From: Microvirga sp. | GTDB lineage: Bacteria; Pseudomonadota; Alphaproteobacteria; Rhizobiales; Beijerinckiaceae | NCBI GenBank assembly: GCA_031181145.1 | Contig: JAPSLB010000011.1 | Coordinates: 50,665-114,664 of the forward strand | Length of the DNA: 64,000 nucleotides | Reading direction: 5' to 3' | Part shown: piece after piece, positions 48,152 to 56,712 of the stretch | Position numbering within the stretch: the first letter of the stretch is position 1 | How the letters are laid out: each line of letters begins with the position of its first letter | Program-made: the position numbers and the translations under genes | The notes under the pieces: generated by a model | Told to the model about the DNA's origin: nothing | Database searches by the model: none | The model's input: the letters and a program-made list of their open reading frames with translations, nothing else

Positions 48152-49607
48152 TTCTCTGCTCCGGCTTGAGCTCGACGATATGTCCATAGGGCCCGGCAAC
48201 GCCCGTCCCCTCGATGAAGCGGCGGCGCATGTCGCCGCTGACCTCCAGGTTCCCGAGCAGAAAGAACTCCGCGTCGTTGCTGGGCTTTGAGGCATCGAGC
48301 GGGGTGCGCAAGGGCTGCCCCGGCTTGGCGGGACGGACCAGGTGCGGCGTGACGATGATGACGAGGTCGGTCTCCTCCTCCTGGAAGGACGAGGACCTGA
48401 AGAGAGCGCCGAGGACGGGCAGCTGCCCGAGCCAGGGAAGCTGCTCCTGGCTTTTCGCATGAAAGCTCTGGAGCAGGCCGGCCATGGCGAAGCTCTGTCC
48501 GTCGCGCACTTCGATCGTGGTACTGGCCCTGCGCGTGATGAAGCCCGGGATGGAGATGGAACCCGTGCGGATCACGGTGTTCTCGTCGATCTGGCTGACC
48601 TCCGGTTCGAGCTTCAGGTTGATCGTGCCGTTGTCGAGGACGGTCGGCGTGAAATTGAGGCGGACGCCGTATTCCTTGAACTGAACCGTGAGCTTGCCGT
48701 CATCCTCCGCGATCGGGATCGGTATTTCGCCGCCGGCCAGGAAGCTGGCCTTCTCGCCCGAAAGAGCCGTGAGGTTCGGCTCGGCCAAGCGCCGTCCGAG
48801 ACCCTTTTCCTCGAGAGCCTGCACGAGGATGTCGGCGCTGAAGCCTCCGGCGAGAACATTGGCGACCATCGCGCCGAAGGGAGTGCTGCCGCTGAGCAAG
48901 GGCGCAGCGATGACGGCTCCCTCACTGTCCCGTCTCAGGTTGGTTGCGAAGTTGATCCGGCTGCTGGGCTTGCCTGCGTTGAGCCAGCTGATGCCGAGTT
49001 CTCGTCCCGCGTTTCGGCTCGCTTCGACCACGCGGACCTCGAGCAGGACCTGCTGCCCTCCGGTCACGGTCAAGGCGTTGATGACGGGCGCGGAGCTGTA
49101 TTGCTCGGCGATTTCGAGAACCTTGCGCTGTGTGATTCCGTCGGGAACCGAACCGCTCAGGCGGGTTCGCCCATTGATCGTCTCGACCTTGACCCTGGCC
49201 TGGGGAACCGCATTCCGGATGGTTTGCTGCAGATCCGGCATGTCGGGGCCGACCTCGACGTCGAGCAACCCCAGCAGCGTGTCCTTCGCACCGTAGACCG
49301 CCACATTGGTGCGGCCCCGGGACTTGCCCAGCACATAGAAGGTCGTGTCGGTGAGCGGAACGGCGGTCGCGACCGTCGGGTCACCGACGACCAAGCGGCT
49401 GACGTTCACGCTGGTGACCGCGTTCACGAACTGGCCCTGCGCTACCTGGACTTCCTCCGGCACGCCCGCCTCGAATCTGAGGAGGCGCTCCTGCGACAGG
49501 GCGGGCGACATCGATCCGCCGTTCAGGAGGATGAAGGCGCCCACCGCAAGAGCAGCCCAGAACCTGTTCGGTCTGAATCGCCGTGTGAGACAACAATGTG
49601 GATGCAT
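48123..49607 (-). CDS. cpaC: CpaC/RcpA, Flp pilus outer-membrane secretin
   Basis: This is a type II/III secretin of about 494 residues forming the outer-membrane pore for Flp pili. A signal peptide (FWAALAVGAFILLNGGSMSPALSQ) is followed by a pilus-specific N-domain (VSRLVVGDPTVATAVPL), a BON-like domain (RTRLSGSVPDGITQRKVLEIAEQY), then the secretin core with EVRVVEASRNAGRELGISW, LAEPNLTALSGEKASFLAGGEIPIPI, the GVRLNFTPTV strand and QEEETDLVIIVTPHLVRP. The start could be 49607 or 49625. It is transcribed away from the remaining tad genes, whereas cpaC usually lies inside cpaABC. Confidence 0.93.
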   Translation of the reverse strand: MHPHCCLTRRFRPNRFWAALAVGAFILLNGGSMSPALSQERLLRFEAGVPEEVQVAQGQFVNAVTSVNVSRLVVGDPTVATAVPLTDTTFYVLGKSRGRTNVAVYGAKDTLLGLLDVEVGPDMPDLQQTIRNAVPQARVKVETINGRTRLSGSVPDGITQRKVLEIAEQYSSAPVINALTVTGGQQVLLEVRVVEASRNAGRELGISWLNAGKPSSRINFATNLRRDSEGAVIAAPLLSGSTPFGAMVANVLAGGFSADILVQALEEKGLGRRLAEPNLTALSGEKASFLAGGEIPIPIAEDDGKLTVQFKEYGVRLNFTPTVLDNGTINLKLEPEVSQIDENTVIRTGSISIPGFITRRASTTIEVRDGQSFAMAGLLQSFHAKSQEQLPWLGQLPVLGALFRSSSFQEEETDLVIIVTPHLVRPAKPGQPLRTPLDASKPSNDAEFFLLGNLEVSGDMRRRFIEGTGVAGPYGHIVELKPEQRNAPKKIVKR

Positions 49608-49625
49608 GACGGATACCGGTCCCAT

Positions 49626-49987
49626 GGAGATGTACTCTTGCCTGCGGCAAGCCGCTCTGCAGCGGCCGGAAGAGGGCCGCCTGCATGGCGGACTGCGTGT
49701 TATTCACCGTCAGAAGGCAGCGAAGGGAACGAGGAGATGTCCATCCACGACCATGACAGATGAATATGTGATAACGTTATAAAGTAAACGGGCGGTTAAG
49801 CCTGTGCGCGCCCGCCGGACATCCGTGGTCCTCATAAGCCGGGGATCGACCATGAAGCGTGGCAATGACCGGATGTCCGCCCCTTTCTCTGCAGAATATT
49901 ATATCGTAATAATAAGGCGAATCATCTGTCCGCGGCAAAGCGCTGATGATCCTCCCAGTATGAACCGACAGAAGCGGAACTCCGAAA
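49626..49987. other. AT-rich divergent control region between cpaC and the TPR gene
   Basis: This gap of about 360 bases is strikingly AT-rich in two patches. One has the perfect palindrome ATAACGTTAT at 49771-49780; the other has TATTA-N5-TAATA at 49897-49911. A degenerate CtrA-like site, TAAA-N7-TTAA, sits at 49785-49799. Promoters for the leftward cpaC unit and the rightward TPR gene must lie here. No coding frame is supported. Confidence 0.55.
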
Positions 49988-50503
49988 ATGGCTCAATCGA
50001 ACCGGAATCCGGCAGCGCATTTCGCCATGCTGCTCATCCTGCTGCTTCCGGCCTGCAACAGCATCGATCCCACATCGAGCTTCGGCAATCACCTGACGCC
50101 GATCGAGTTGCCGGACCATGTGGAGCCATACCCCGACAACCAGGTTCTCCAGGTCGCCAAGGCCAAATTCGCGGAAGGCGACTTCGGGCATGCGGCGCGT
50201 TACTACGAACGCGCGGTCGAGGTCGAACCTCGGAACGGGGAAGCATGGCTCGGGCTCGCAGCGGCCTACGATCAGGTCCGCCGTTTCGATCTGGCCGACC
50301 GCGCCTATCGCGAGGCAGGCAAATATCTCGGCCACCGGGCGGAGTATTACAACGGCCTGGGATATTCCCACATGCTCCGGGGCGACCTGGCGAAGGCGCA
50401 CACGCACTTCCTCAAGGCCGAGGAACTCGATCCGTCGAACCCGACGATCGCCAATAACCTGCAGATGCTGCGCGACGCACTCACGCAGGCCAGACAAGGC
50501 TGA
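49988..50503 (+). CDS. TadD-like TPR lipoprotein
   Basis: This is a 171-residue lipoprotein (signal FAMLLILLLPAC, cysteine near residue 23) with three TPR-type repeats: FAEGDFGHAARYYERAVEVEP, GLAAAYDQVRRFDLADRAYREAG and GLGYSHMLRGDLAKAHTHFLKAEELDP. In Flp systems TadD is a TPR lipoprotein thought to help secretin assembly. It stands 326 bases before the pilin gene with the shared promoter in between, so it is a separate unit. Confidence 0.87.
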   Translation: MAQSNRNPAAHFAMLLILLLPACNSIDPTSSFGNHLTPIELPDHVEPYPDNQVLQVAKAKFAEGDFGHAARYYERAVEVEPRNGEAWLGLAAAYDQVRRFDLADRAYREAGKYLGHRAEYYNGLGYSHMLRGDLAKAHTHFLKAEELDPSNPTIANNLQMLRDALTQARQG

Positions 50504-50829
50504 ACTTGGCGTCCACGCCACACGTGGCGTGACCTGCATTTCACGACAGCAGCAGACTGCGGGAACACATCGTAACGCCGCTCGGTATACCGGGCGGCGA
50601 CGTTGTCTTCGGTCGATCACGCCGCCGCGAGAAGGGTCGGCATCGGCCGTTCGGCCGAGGCCGGAGACCGGAAAAGTCTAGGCCACCAAGCTGAATAGAC
50701 TCCTGATTTGCAACTTTGTTTAATCGATCCTGCCAGGCCGGGGGATCGACGGGACATTCCAAGCCCCAGACCTGCAAAGAAAGCTGCCGACCGGCAGCGT
50801 ACCGATTAACCAGGTTGGGGAATGAAACC
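50504..50829. other. Leader region of the pilin gene
   Basis: This gap of about 326 bases holds the promoter described at 50679-50724 and a predicted leader of about 100 bases before the pilin ATG, with GGGGAA as ribosome-binding site. A TTAACC half-site resembling a CtrA half-box is at 50806-50811. Upstream, 50640-50680 is GC-rich with no recognised element. Confidence 0.55.
50679..50724 (+). promoter_or_regulatory. Pilin operon promoter with conserved upstream element
   Basis: The -35-like TAGACT (50696-50701) and -10-like TTTAAT (50719-50724) are 17 bp apart. The 17 bases just before the -35 (TAGGCCAcCAAGCTGAA) recur at 55128 before cpaF with one mismatch. Predicted start is near 50731. 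Confidence 0.7.
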
Positions 50830-51024
50830 ATGAAGTCTCATCTTGCTCGTTTCGTTAAGGACGAATCCGGCGCCACCGCCATCGAGTATGGCCTAATTGC
50901 CGCCCTTGTTTCCGTTGGCATCGCGACGATTCTGGGAACTGTCGGCACAAATCTTATCGGTGTCTTCCAGGATATTGCTACCAAGCTGTCTTCGGCCGTG
51001 AGCGGCGGCGGTGCTGGCGGTTAA
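50830..51024 (+). CDS. pilA: Flp/Fap-type prepilin
   Basis: This is a 64-residue prepilin, the major subunit of Flp pili. The leader ends at Gly14, and mature residues begin ATAIEYGLIAALVSVGIATILG with the essential Glu5 and Tyr6 of Flp pilins. The tail is Gly/Ser-rich (SSAVSGGGAGG). CpaA, encoded next, should cleave and methylate it. It is preceded by a strong leader and followed by a perfect stem-loop, consistent with high pilin expression relative to downstream genes. Confidence 0.95.
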   Translation: MKSHLARFVKDESGATAIEYGLIAALVSVGIATILGTVGTNLIGVFQDIATKLSSAVSGGGAGG

Positions 51025-51036
51025 TAAGACGCCTCC

Positions 51037-51064
51037 GAAGCGGAGGGATTATCCCCTCCGCTTC
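51037..51064 (+). terminator. Stem-loop attenuator between pilin and cpaA
   Basis: GAAGCGGAGGG (51037-51047) and CCCTCCGCTTC (51054-51064) form a perfect 11-bp stem with loop ATTATC, starting 13 bases after the pilin stop. The T-run is weak (ATTCGAT), so partial termination or mRNA protection is likelier than full termination. Confidence 0.7.
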
Positions 51065-51116
51065 ATTCGATGCATCCTCTGAGATCAAAGCCCGCCATGT
51101 CTGAAGAGGCCATGAA

Positions 51117-51629
51117 ATGATCACCACTTCAACAGCATTCATCGGCAGTATCTGTCTCGCCGCGGCAGTGATCTGGGCCGGCATCATGGATCTCACGACC
51201 ATGAAGATCCGCAACGAGATCGTGATCTTCCTGTTCGCGGCCTATGCGGCGCTCGCGCCGCTCGCGGGGTTCAACTACGGAGCGATCGCGGTCAGCTTCC
51301 TGATGGCTTTCGCCGTCCTGACCGGCCTCTTCGTTTTCTTCAGTTTCGGCTGGATCGGCGGCGGCGACGCGAAGCTCATGGCCGTCATCGCTCTCTGGCT
51401 CGGCGCCGACCGGACGCTCGACTACGTTCTCAGCACCACGATCCTCGGCGGCTTTCTGACCTTCGGCATTCTCATGTTCCGCACGATGCCGCTGCCGATC
51501 TTTCTCGTCAGGATTCCCTGGATCGCAAGGCTGCATTCGACCGAAAAAGGGATTCCGTACGGAGTCGCCATCGCCGCGGGCGCGCTTCTCATCCTGCCGC
51601 AAACACCTTGGGTGACAGGCGTGTTCTGA
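51117..51629 (+). CDS. cpaA: CpaA/TadV, Flp prepilin peptidase
   Basis: This is a 170-residue aspartyl membrane peptidase (A24 family) that cleaves the prepilin leader. The two catalytic aspartates are in GIMDLTTMKIRNE and GWIGGGDAKLMAVIALW, each beside a transmembrane helix, with about five helices in all. It lacks the N-terminal methylase domain of PilD. It lies downstream of the pilin past the attenuator hairpin, and cpaB follows. Confidence 0.94.
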   Translation: MITTSTAFIGSICLAAAVIWAGIMDLTTMKIRNEIVIFLFAAYAALAPLAGFNYGAIAVSFLMAFAVLTGLFVFFSFGWIGGGDAKLMAVIALWLGADRTLDYVLSTTILGGFLTFGILMFRTMPLPIFLVRIPWIARLHSTEKGIPYGVAIAAGALLILPQTPWVTGVF

Positions 51630-51662
51630 CAGCGCCGTCCCATAGCCAGCGAGGAACTCCAC

Positions 51663-52418
51663 ATGCTGCGCATCATCATCCTTTTCGTCGCGATCAGCGC
51701 CGGTGGCGCCTGCGCCTGGCTGCTGATGGCCACCAAACCTCCGCAGCCGGACGTTGTCAAAATCCGGCAGACGGAGGTTCTCGTGGCTTCGACCGATCTT
51801 TCTCCCGGGCAGCTCGTCGGCGAGGGCAATCTGCGCTGGCAGGCCTGGCCCGACGAGGCGGTGAGCGGCGCCTATCTCAGCCGCTCGACCCGGCCCGATG
51901 CCCTGACATCCTTGAAGGGGATGACCGTGCGAAGCCGCCTCGTCGCCGGCGAGCCGGTTTTGGAGGACAAACTCTCCCGATCCTCCTTCGGGATCTTGGC
52001 CTCCATGCTGCCGGCGGGCAAGCGCGCGGTGGCGATCCGCATCTCGGCCGAGAGCACGGCGGGCGGTTTCATCCTGCCCAACGACAGAGTCGATGTGATT
52101 CAAACCAAGACGCAAGCGGTCAAGAACGGAGACTTGGAAAATCTCGGCAAGACGCTTCTGACGAATATTCGCGTGCTCGCCATCGATCAGAAGGCCGAGG
52201 AAAAGTTGGGCAATGCGGCACTCGTGGGCAAGACCGCGACGCTGGAACTCGATGCGGAGCAGGCGGAGCTCGTCGCCGCCGCCCAGGCGACGGGAACACT
52301 CGTCCTGGCCCTCCGCTCGGCGACCGACAGCGACGACACGCCTGCCATCAGGCGCATAAACGATACGTCCATCCAGGTTTATCTCGGCGAGAGCGCCGAG
52401 AAGGTGAGGGTTCACTGA
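51663..52418 (+). CDS. cpaB: CpaB/RcpC, Flp pilus assembly protein
   Basis: This is a 251-residue periplasmic protein with an N-terminal anchor (IIILFVAISAGGACAWLLMA). The SAF-like domain (VLVASTDLSPGQLVGEGNLRWQAWP) is followed by a region with AVAIRISAESTAGGFILPNDRVDVIQT, as in RcpC/CpaB. It is thought to link pilus assembly to peptidoglycan or the secretin. GAGGA precedes the ATG, and its stop overlaps the cpaE start. CpaC, its usual neighbour, is instead encoded on the other strand. Confidence 0.93.
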   Translation: MLRIIILFVAISAGGACAWLLMATKPPQPDVVKIRQTEVLVASTDLSPGQLVGEGNLRWQAWPDEAVSGAYLSRSTRPDALTSLKGMTVRSRLVAGEPVLEDKLSRSSFGILASMLPAGKRAVAIRISAESTAGGFILPNDRVDVIQTKTQAVKNGDLENLGKTLLTNIRVLAIDQKAEEKLGNAALVGKTATLELDAEQAELVAAAQATGTLVLALRSATDSDDTPAIRRINDTSIQVYLGESAEKVRVH

Positions 52419-53881
52419 TGAGCACGATGCAGTCCCGGTCCGGATCTTTGACCGTCGCCTTCGAAACGGCGGAAGCCCGCCTCGCGGAGCGACCCGAGGC
52501 GGTGCCCGGAAGGTTCGATCCCGTCTCCACCATCGGGAGCGGCGAGCCCAGCCAGATAGGTTTCGCGCGGCAGAGTGAAGCCTTCGTTCTTCCCGAGGAT
52601 CCTGCGCCCGCGCATGAACCGCTGCAGGCGATGAGGGCGCACCTTGCCTCCCCGCAACAGCCGCGCAGCATCGCTCCCGTTCCGCATATCACGATCCATG
52701 CATTCTGCGAGAACCACGACGTTCTCTCGGTCCTGGAGCGAGCGTCCGCCGACAGGATCATGTCCCGGGCAACGGTCGAGATATTCGCCGGCGGGATCGG
52801 GGCCGCGACGGAGTATTACCGGCATCACCCCGCACCCAATCTCATCGTCGTCGAGAGACGGGCTCCGAACGATGTCATCCTGTCGGAGCTCGAAGAGCTC
52901 GCGCAAGGCTGCGATCCGGGAATCAAGGTGCTGGTGATCGGATATTCCAACGACATCGAATTCTATCGCGAGCTGATGCGTCGCGGCGTCAGCGAGTACG
53001 TCGTCGGGCCCGTCGGCGTCGTTTCTCTGGTCGGGGCGATCTCCGGCATCTACCGGGGTTCGTCGTCGGTCAAGCTCGGGCAGGTTTATGCCTTTCTTGG
53101 CGCGAAGGGAGGGGTCGGCTCGTCCACGGTCGCACACAACGTCGGCTGGACCATGGCCCGCAGCTTCGGCTCCGACGTGGTTGTGGCCGATCTCGACCTT
53201 CCCTTCGGCACTGCGGGTCTCAACTTCAATGTCGATACCCACCAGGGGATTGCCGAGGCGATCCAGGATTCGAGCCGTCTCGACGAGGTGTTGCTCGATC
53301 GTCTTCTCACCAAGTGCGACGACCATCTCAGCCTTCTGGCCGCGCCCGGGACGCTCGACGCCTCCTACGACTTGAGCCCGGATGCCGTCGCCCGCCTTCT
53401 CGAGATCGCGCAAGCCAATGTGCCGTTCACGATTCTCGACGTCCCGCATCTCTGGACGTCCTGGGCCTGCAACGCCCTCGTCCAAGCGGACGAGATCGTC
53501 ATCACGGCGGCGCCGGATCTGGCGAATCTGCGCAACGCCAAGAACCTCATCGAGTTCCTGAAGCAGGCGCGCCCGAACGACGGGCCACCCAAGCTCGTGC
53601 TGAACCAGGTAGGGATGGCGAAGCGGCCGGAGATCAAGCCTAACGAGTTCGCACGCACCCTGGGACTCGACCTGCTCGCCTGCATATCGTTCGACGCGCA
53701 GCTGTTCGGGATGGCAGCCAACAACGGCAAGATGATCGCGGACACTTCGGCGAAGACACCGGCCGCCCAGAGTTTCGCCGGGATCGCGGCAGGGATCGCA
53801 GGCCGGAAGGAAGCGATCAAGACCCGGAAGGGCCTTTCCGACCTCCGGTCGCTTCTCGGGGCAATGAGGCGGAAATCCTGA
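52418..53881 (+). CDS. cpaE: CpaE/TadZ, MinD-like pilus localisation ATPase
   Basis: This is a 487-residue protein. After a disordered start, a receiver-like domain without phosphorylation site (about 90-205; ITIHAFCENHDVLSVLERA, VLVIGYSNDIEFYRELMRRGVSEYVVGPVG) leads to a MinD/ParA-type ATPase with deviant Walker A GAKGGVGSSTVAHNV, VVVADLDLPFGTAGLNF and FTILDVPHLWTSWACNAL. TadZ/CpaE proteins mark the polar assembly site. The ATG overlaps the cpaB stop. Confidence 0.94.
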   Translation: MSTMQSRSGSLTVAFETAEARLAERPEAVPGRFDPVSTIGSGEPSQIGFARQSEAFVLPEDPAPAHEPLQAMRAHLASPQQPRSIAPVPHITIHAFCENHDVLSVLERASADRIMSRATVEIFAGGIGAATEYYRHHPAPNLIVVERRAPNDVILSELEELAQGCDPGIKVLVIGYSNDIEFYRELMRRGVSEYVVGPVGVVSLVGAISGIYRGSSSVKLGQVYAFLGAKGGVGSSTVAHNVGWTMARSFGSDVVVADLDLPFGTAGLNFNVDTHQGIAEAIQDSSRLDEVLLDRLLTKCDDHLSLLAAPGTLDASYDLSPDAVARLLEIAQANVPFTILDVPHLWTSWACNALVQADEIVITAAPDLANLRNAKNLIEFLKQARPNDGPPKLVLNQVGMAKRPEIKPNEFARTLGLDLLACISFDAQLFGMAANNGKMIADTSAKTPAAQSFAGIAAGIAGRKEAIKTRKGLSDLRSLLGAMRRKS

Positions 53882-53901
53882 TTGGAGGGGAGGGGGCTGA
53901 C

Positions 53902-54492
53902 ATGCTCGGACTTCTCGACATGCGAAACTCAAGCGCGTCCTTGTCCGAAGCGCTCCAGGCCATGCGCCGGCGTATGCGACACGCGTTCGAAAGGATCAAG
54001 TTCTTCTCCCGTCAGGAGGAAGGTGTTTCCGCGATCGAGTTCGCCATTCTTACCCCTTTCCTCGTCGCTGCTATTTTAGCCCTGGGGCTGATCAGCGTAC
54101 TGATCGATCATAGGATCAAGATGGATCAGGTCCTCCGTGCCGGAGCCGCTATTGCAATTAGCGATCCGGGAGCTGCTGCAGTCGCGCAGCGAATGAGAGA
54201 GGTTGCTTTATCCAAAGGATACAGCTCCATCAACACTACACCGGGCACGGTTCCTGGTGTTCTTCATATGCAGAGCGTAAGATCATGCTTCTGCCCCGAA
54301 GCACCCAACGGGAATCTCGGCTGCAACGCCATTTGCTTCAACCAGCGACCCGTCGTCGTCAGATATATTCTCGAAGCGGGTTACAGAGATCCGCTCACCT
54401 ATAGATTCAACGACATCATGAGGCGGATAAGGTTGAATTTCGTGATTGCGTACACGGACCCGTTCGTGAGAACACAGGTCGTGGTCCGATGA
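53902..54492 (+). CDS. TadE-like pseudopilin/pilus assembly protein
   Basis: This is a 196-residue TadE/TadG-type protein. It has a long basic N-terminal stretch, then EEGVSAIEFAILTPFLVAAILALGL, the TadE hydrophobic segment with a Gly-Val junction and Glu at position 5 like pilins. A periplasmic region has cysteines in CFCPEAPNGNLGCNAICF. GGAGGGGAGGGGG precedes the ATG. The stop overlaps the start of the second tadE gene. Confidence 0.88.
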   Translation: MLGLLDMRNSSASLSEALQAMRRRMRHAFERIKFFSRQEEGVSAIEFAILTPFLVAAILALGLISVLIDHRIKMDQVLRAGAAIAISDPGAAAVAQRMREVALSKGYSSINTTPGTVPGVLHMQSVRSCFCPEAPNGNLGCNAICFNQRPVVVRYILEAGYRDPLTYRFNDIMRRIRLNFVIAYTDPFVRTQVVVR

Positions 54493-54899
54493 AAATGCGG
54501 CTCCTCTCCAGGTATCGATCAGAGCGGAACGAAAGCGGGAGTGTTTCCGTCGAGTTCGCGTTGATCGGAAGCCTCCTAATCTTGGCGACGCTCGGAGCCT
54601 TTGAGCTAGGACGTGTTCTGTTCACGTATCACAACCTCGCTACAGCTGTCGGCGCGACGACGCGACTGATCCAGATGCAGGCGCCCGAGGAAGCGATCAT
54701 CGAAATCATCAACTCTCGCTTCTCACCAAGCGAGCGGCAGCACCTGACGGTGGAGATCAATCCGAACGTGATCATTGGCGGGGCAATCTACACACGGATT
54801 GATGCCAGCTATGCGCTTCCGCTCATCATGCCAAACTTCAACTTGTTTCCGGGAAGTTCCTATACACTGGAGGCTTCGCAGCTTGTCCCCACGAGCTGA
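54489..54899 (+). CDS. Second TadE-like pseudopilin/pilus assembly protein
   Basis: This is a 136-residue TadE-family protein with ESGSVSVEFALIGSLLILATLGAFELGRVLF, a pseudopilin-like segment, and a short periplasmic domain (LTVEINPNVIIGGAIYTRIDASYALPL). It overlaps the previous gene by four bases as ATGA. It is the last gene of the pilin operon; a hairpin lies about 100 bases downstream. Base composition is somewhat less GC-rich than in cpaB-cpaE. Confidence 0.87.
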   Translation: MKMRLLSRYRSERNESGSVSVEFALIGSLLILATLGAFELGRVLFTYHNLATAVGATTRLIQMQAPEEAIIEIINSRFSPSERQHLTVEINPNVIIGGAIYTRIDASYALPLIMPNFNLFPGSSYTLEASQLVPTS

Positions 54900-55203
54900 C
54901 GATCGAAGCCGGCAATGAGTACAAGGACGAGGCGATTGTAGTGCCCCTTCCGGCACCCGGGTTCATGCGGTAACGGGACTTGGTGCTTCGACGTGTGTGG
55001 CTGCATTCAGCGCCCCTCGCTGCCGGCGATGGCGCTGAAATGCGACCCAGCGAGGCGTTTAATCCGCAAGATGCTCTGCCGTCTCCCGGCAACCTAGGCC
55101 GATTGGGCGATGTCCCTGGGTGAATGATAGGCCATCAAGCTGAATGGACCGCTGCCCGCAGCTCGCCTTTAATGACAAGACATTAGCATGATCGAGGCCA
55201 AGA
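54900..55203. other. Gap between tadE genes and cpaF
   Basis: About 300 bases without a supported coding frame. A stem of about 12 bp (GCATTCAGCGCC at 55003-55014 with GGCGCTGAAATGC at 55031-55043, one bulge) may end the upstream operon. The promoter for cpaF follows at 55128-55173. Confidence 0.6.
55128..55173 (+). promoter_or_regulatory. cpaF operon promoter, near copy of the pilin promoter
   Basis: The -35-like TGGACC (55145-55150) and -10-like TTTAAT (55168-55173) are 17 bp apart, and the preceding TAGGCCAtCAAGCTGAA differs from the pilin copy at one base. Predicted start is near 55180, only about 24 bases before the cpaF ATG. Confidence 0.7.
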
Positions 55204-56691
55204 ATGTTCGGCAGAAGAAATGGCCAGGAAGGAGATGCCTTCCGCCCAGCCCCCGGTGCGCCAACAATTAGCGGTGGAGGAGGCGCAACTACTGCCGGCC
55301 GGCAGCCGCGAGCCACGTCACCGTCCGATCCGGCGCCCGTCGGCGCACAGATCTCGCGGCAATCCGGATGGCAGGGCGCGCGAGCCGTGGAGGCCGCCAA
55401 CCGCAAGACCGACGAATATTACCAGCTCAAGGCACGTGTCTTCTCAGCCCTGCTCGAATCCATCGACGTCGCGCAGCTCGCGCGGTTGGACCAGCAGGAG
55501 GCGCGCAAGGCCGTGAGCGATGTCTGCAGCGAGATCATCTCGGCTCAGAAGGCCGTGATCTCGGTCGTCGAGCAGGAGGAACTTCTCCAGGACATCTGCA
55601 ACGACGTGCTCGGCTACGGCCCGCTCGATCCGCTCCTCGCCCGCGACGACATCGCCGACATCATGGTGAACGGCGCCGAAACGGTCTATATCGAGGTCGG
55701 CGGCAGGGTTCAAAAAACCGATGTCCGCTTTCGTGACAACCAGCAACTGCTTCACGTATGCCAACGCATCGTCAGTCAGGTCGGGCGGCGCGTCGACGAG
55801 GCGAGCCCCATCTGCGATGCGCGTTTGCCCGATGGCTCCCGCGTCAACGTCATCGCGCCTCCCCTGGCGATCGACGGGCCGTCCCTGACGATCCGAAAAT
55901 TCAAGAAGGACAAGCTGACGCTCGATCAACTCGTCCGGTTCGGAACCATCACGCCTGAGGGGGCGGAGATCCTCCGCATCATCGGACGCGTGCGATGCAA
56001 CGTCATTGTCTCGGGCGGCACGGGGTCGGGCAAGACGACGCTGCTCAATTGCCTCACACGCTACATCGAGCCGGAGGAGCGTGTCGTCACCTGCGAGGAC
56101 GCCGCCGAATTGCAATTGCAGCAGCCGCATGTGGTGCGCTTGGAGACGCGCCCTGCCAACATCGAGGGCGAGGGCCTGATCACGATGCGGGATCTCATCA
56201 GGAACTGCCTGCGCATGCGGCCCGAACGGATCATCGTCGGCGAGGTGCGCGGTCCCGAGGCATTCGATCTGCTGCAGGCGATGAATACCGGCCACGATGG
56301 TTCGATGGGAACGCTTCACGCGAACAATCCTCGTGAAGCCCTGTCGCGCATGGAATCGATGATCACGATGGGAGGGTTCTCACTACCCTCAAGGACGATC
56401 CGCGAAATGATCTCGTCGTCCATCGACGTCATCGTTCAGGTTGCACGCCTGCGCGACGGTTCAAGGCGGATCACTCACATCACCGAAGTCATCGGAATGG
56501 AGGGAGACGTCATCACCACGCAGGACCTGTTCACCTTCGAGATCCATGGGGAGGACGCGAACGGCAACGTCATTGGGCAGCATCGCTCCAACGGAGTCGG
56601 AAGGCCACGCTTCTGGGATCGCGCCCGCTATTATGGCGAGGAGAAGCGCCTCGCCGCTGCCCTCGATGCCGCCGAAAAGGCCGCTGCGTAG
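55204..56691 (+). CDS. cpaF: CpaF/TadA, Flp pilus secretion ATPase
   Basis: This is a 495-residue hexameric secretion ATPase of the TadA family. A disordered N-terminus (1-75) precedes [43 protein letters not shown], Walker [14 protein letters not shown] near residue 275, the Asp box [19 protein letters not shown], Walker B region [37 protein letters not shown] and the late [17 protein letters not shown]. It powers pilus extension and probably retraction. It starts the third tad unit with its own promoter. Confidence 0.95.
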   Translation: MFGRRNGQEGDAFRPAPGAPTISGGGGATTAGRQPRATSPSDPAPVGAQISRQSGWQGARAVEAANRKTDEYYQLKARVFSALLESIDVAQLARLDQQEARKAVSDVCSEIISAQKAVISVVEQEELLQDICNDVLGYGPLDPLLARDDIADIMVNGAETVYIEVGGRVQKTDVRFRDNQQLLHVCQRIVSQVGRRVDEASPICDARLPDGSRVNVIAPPLAIDGPSLTIRKFKKDKLTLDQLVRFGTITPEGAEILRIIGRVRCNVIVSGGTGSGKTTLLNCLTRYIEPEERVVTCEDAAELQLQQPHVVRLETRPANIEGEGLITMRDLIRNCLRMRPERIIVGEVRGPEAFDLLQAMNTGHDGSMGTLHANNPREALSRMESMITMGGFSLPSRTIREMISSSIDVIVQVARLRDGSRRITHITEVIGMEGDVITTQDLFTFEIHGEDANGNVIGQHRSNGVGRPRFWDRARYYGEEKRLAAALDAAEKAAA

Positions 56692-56712
56692 AACTTATGA
56701 CCGGAGAAGCAC

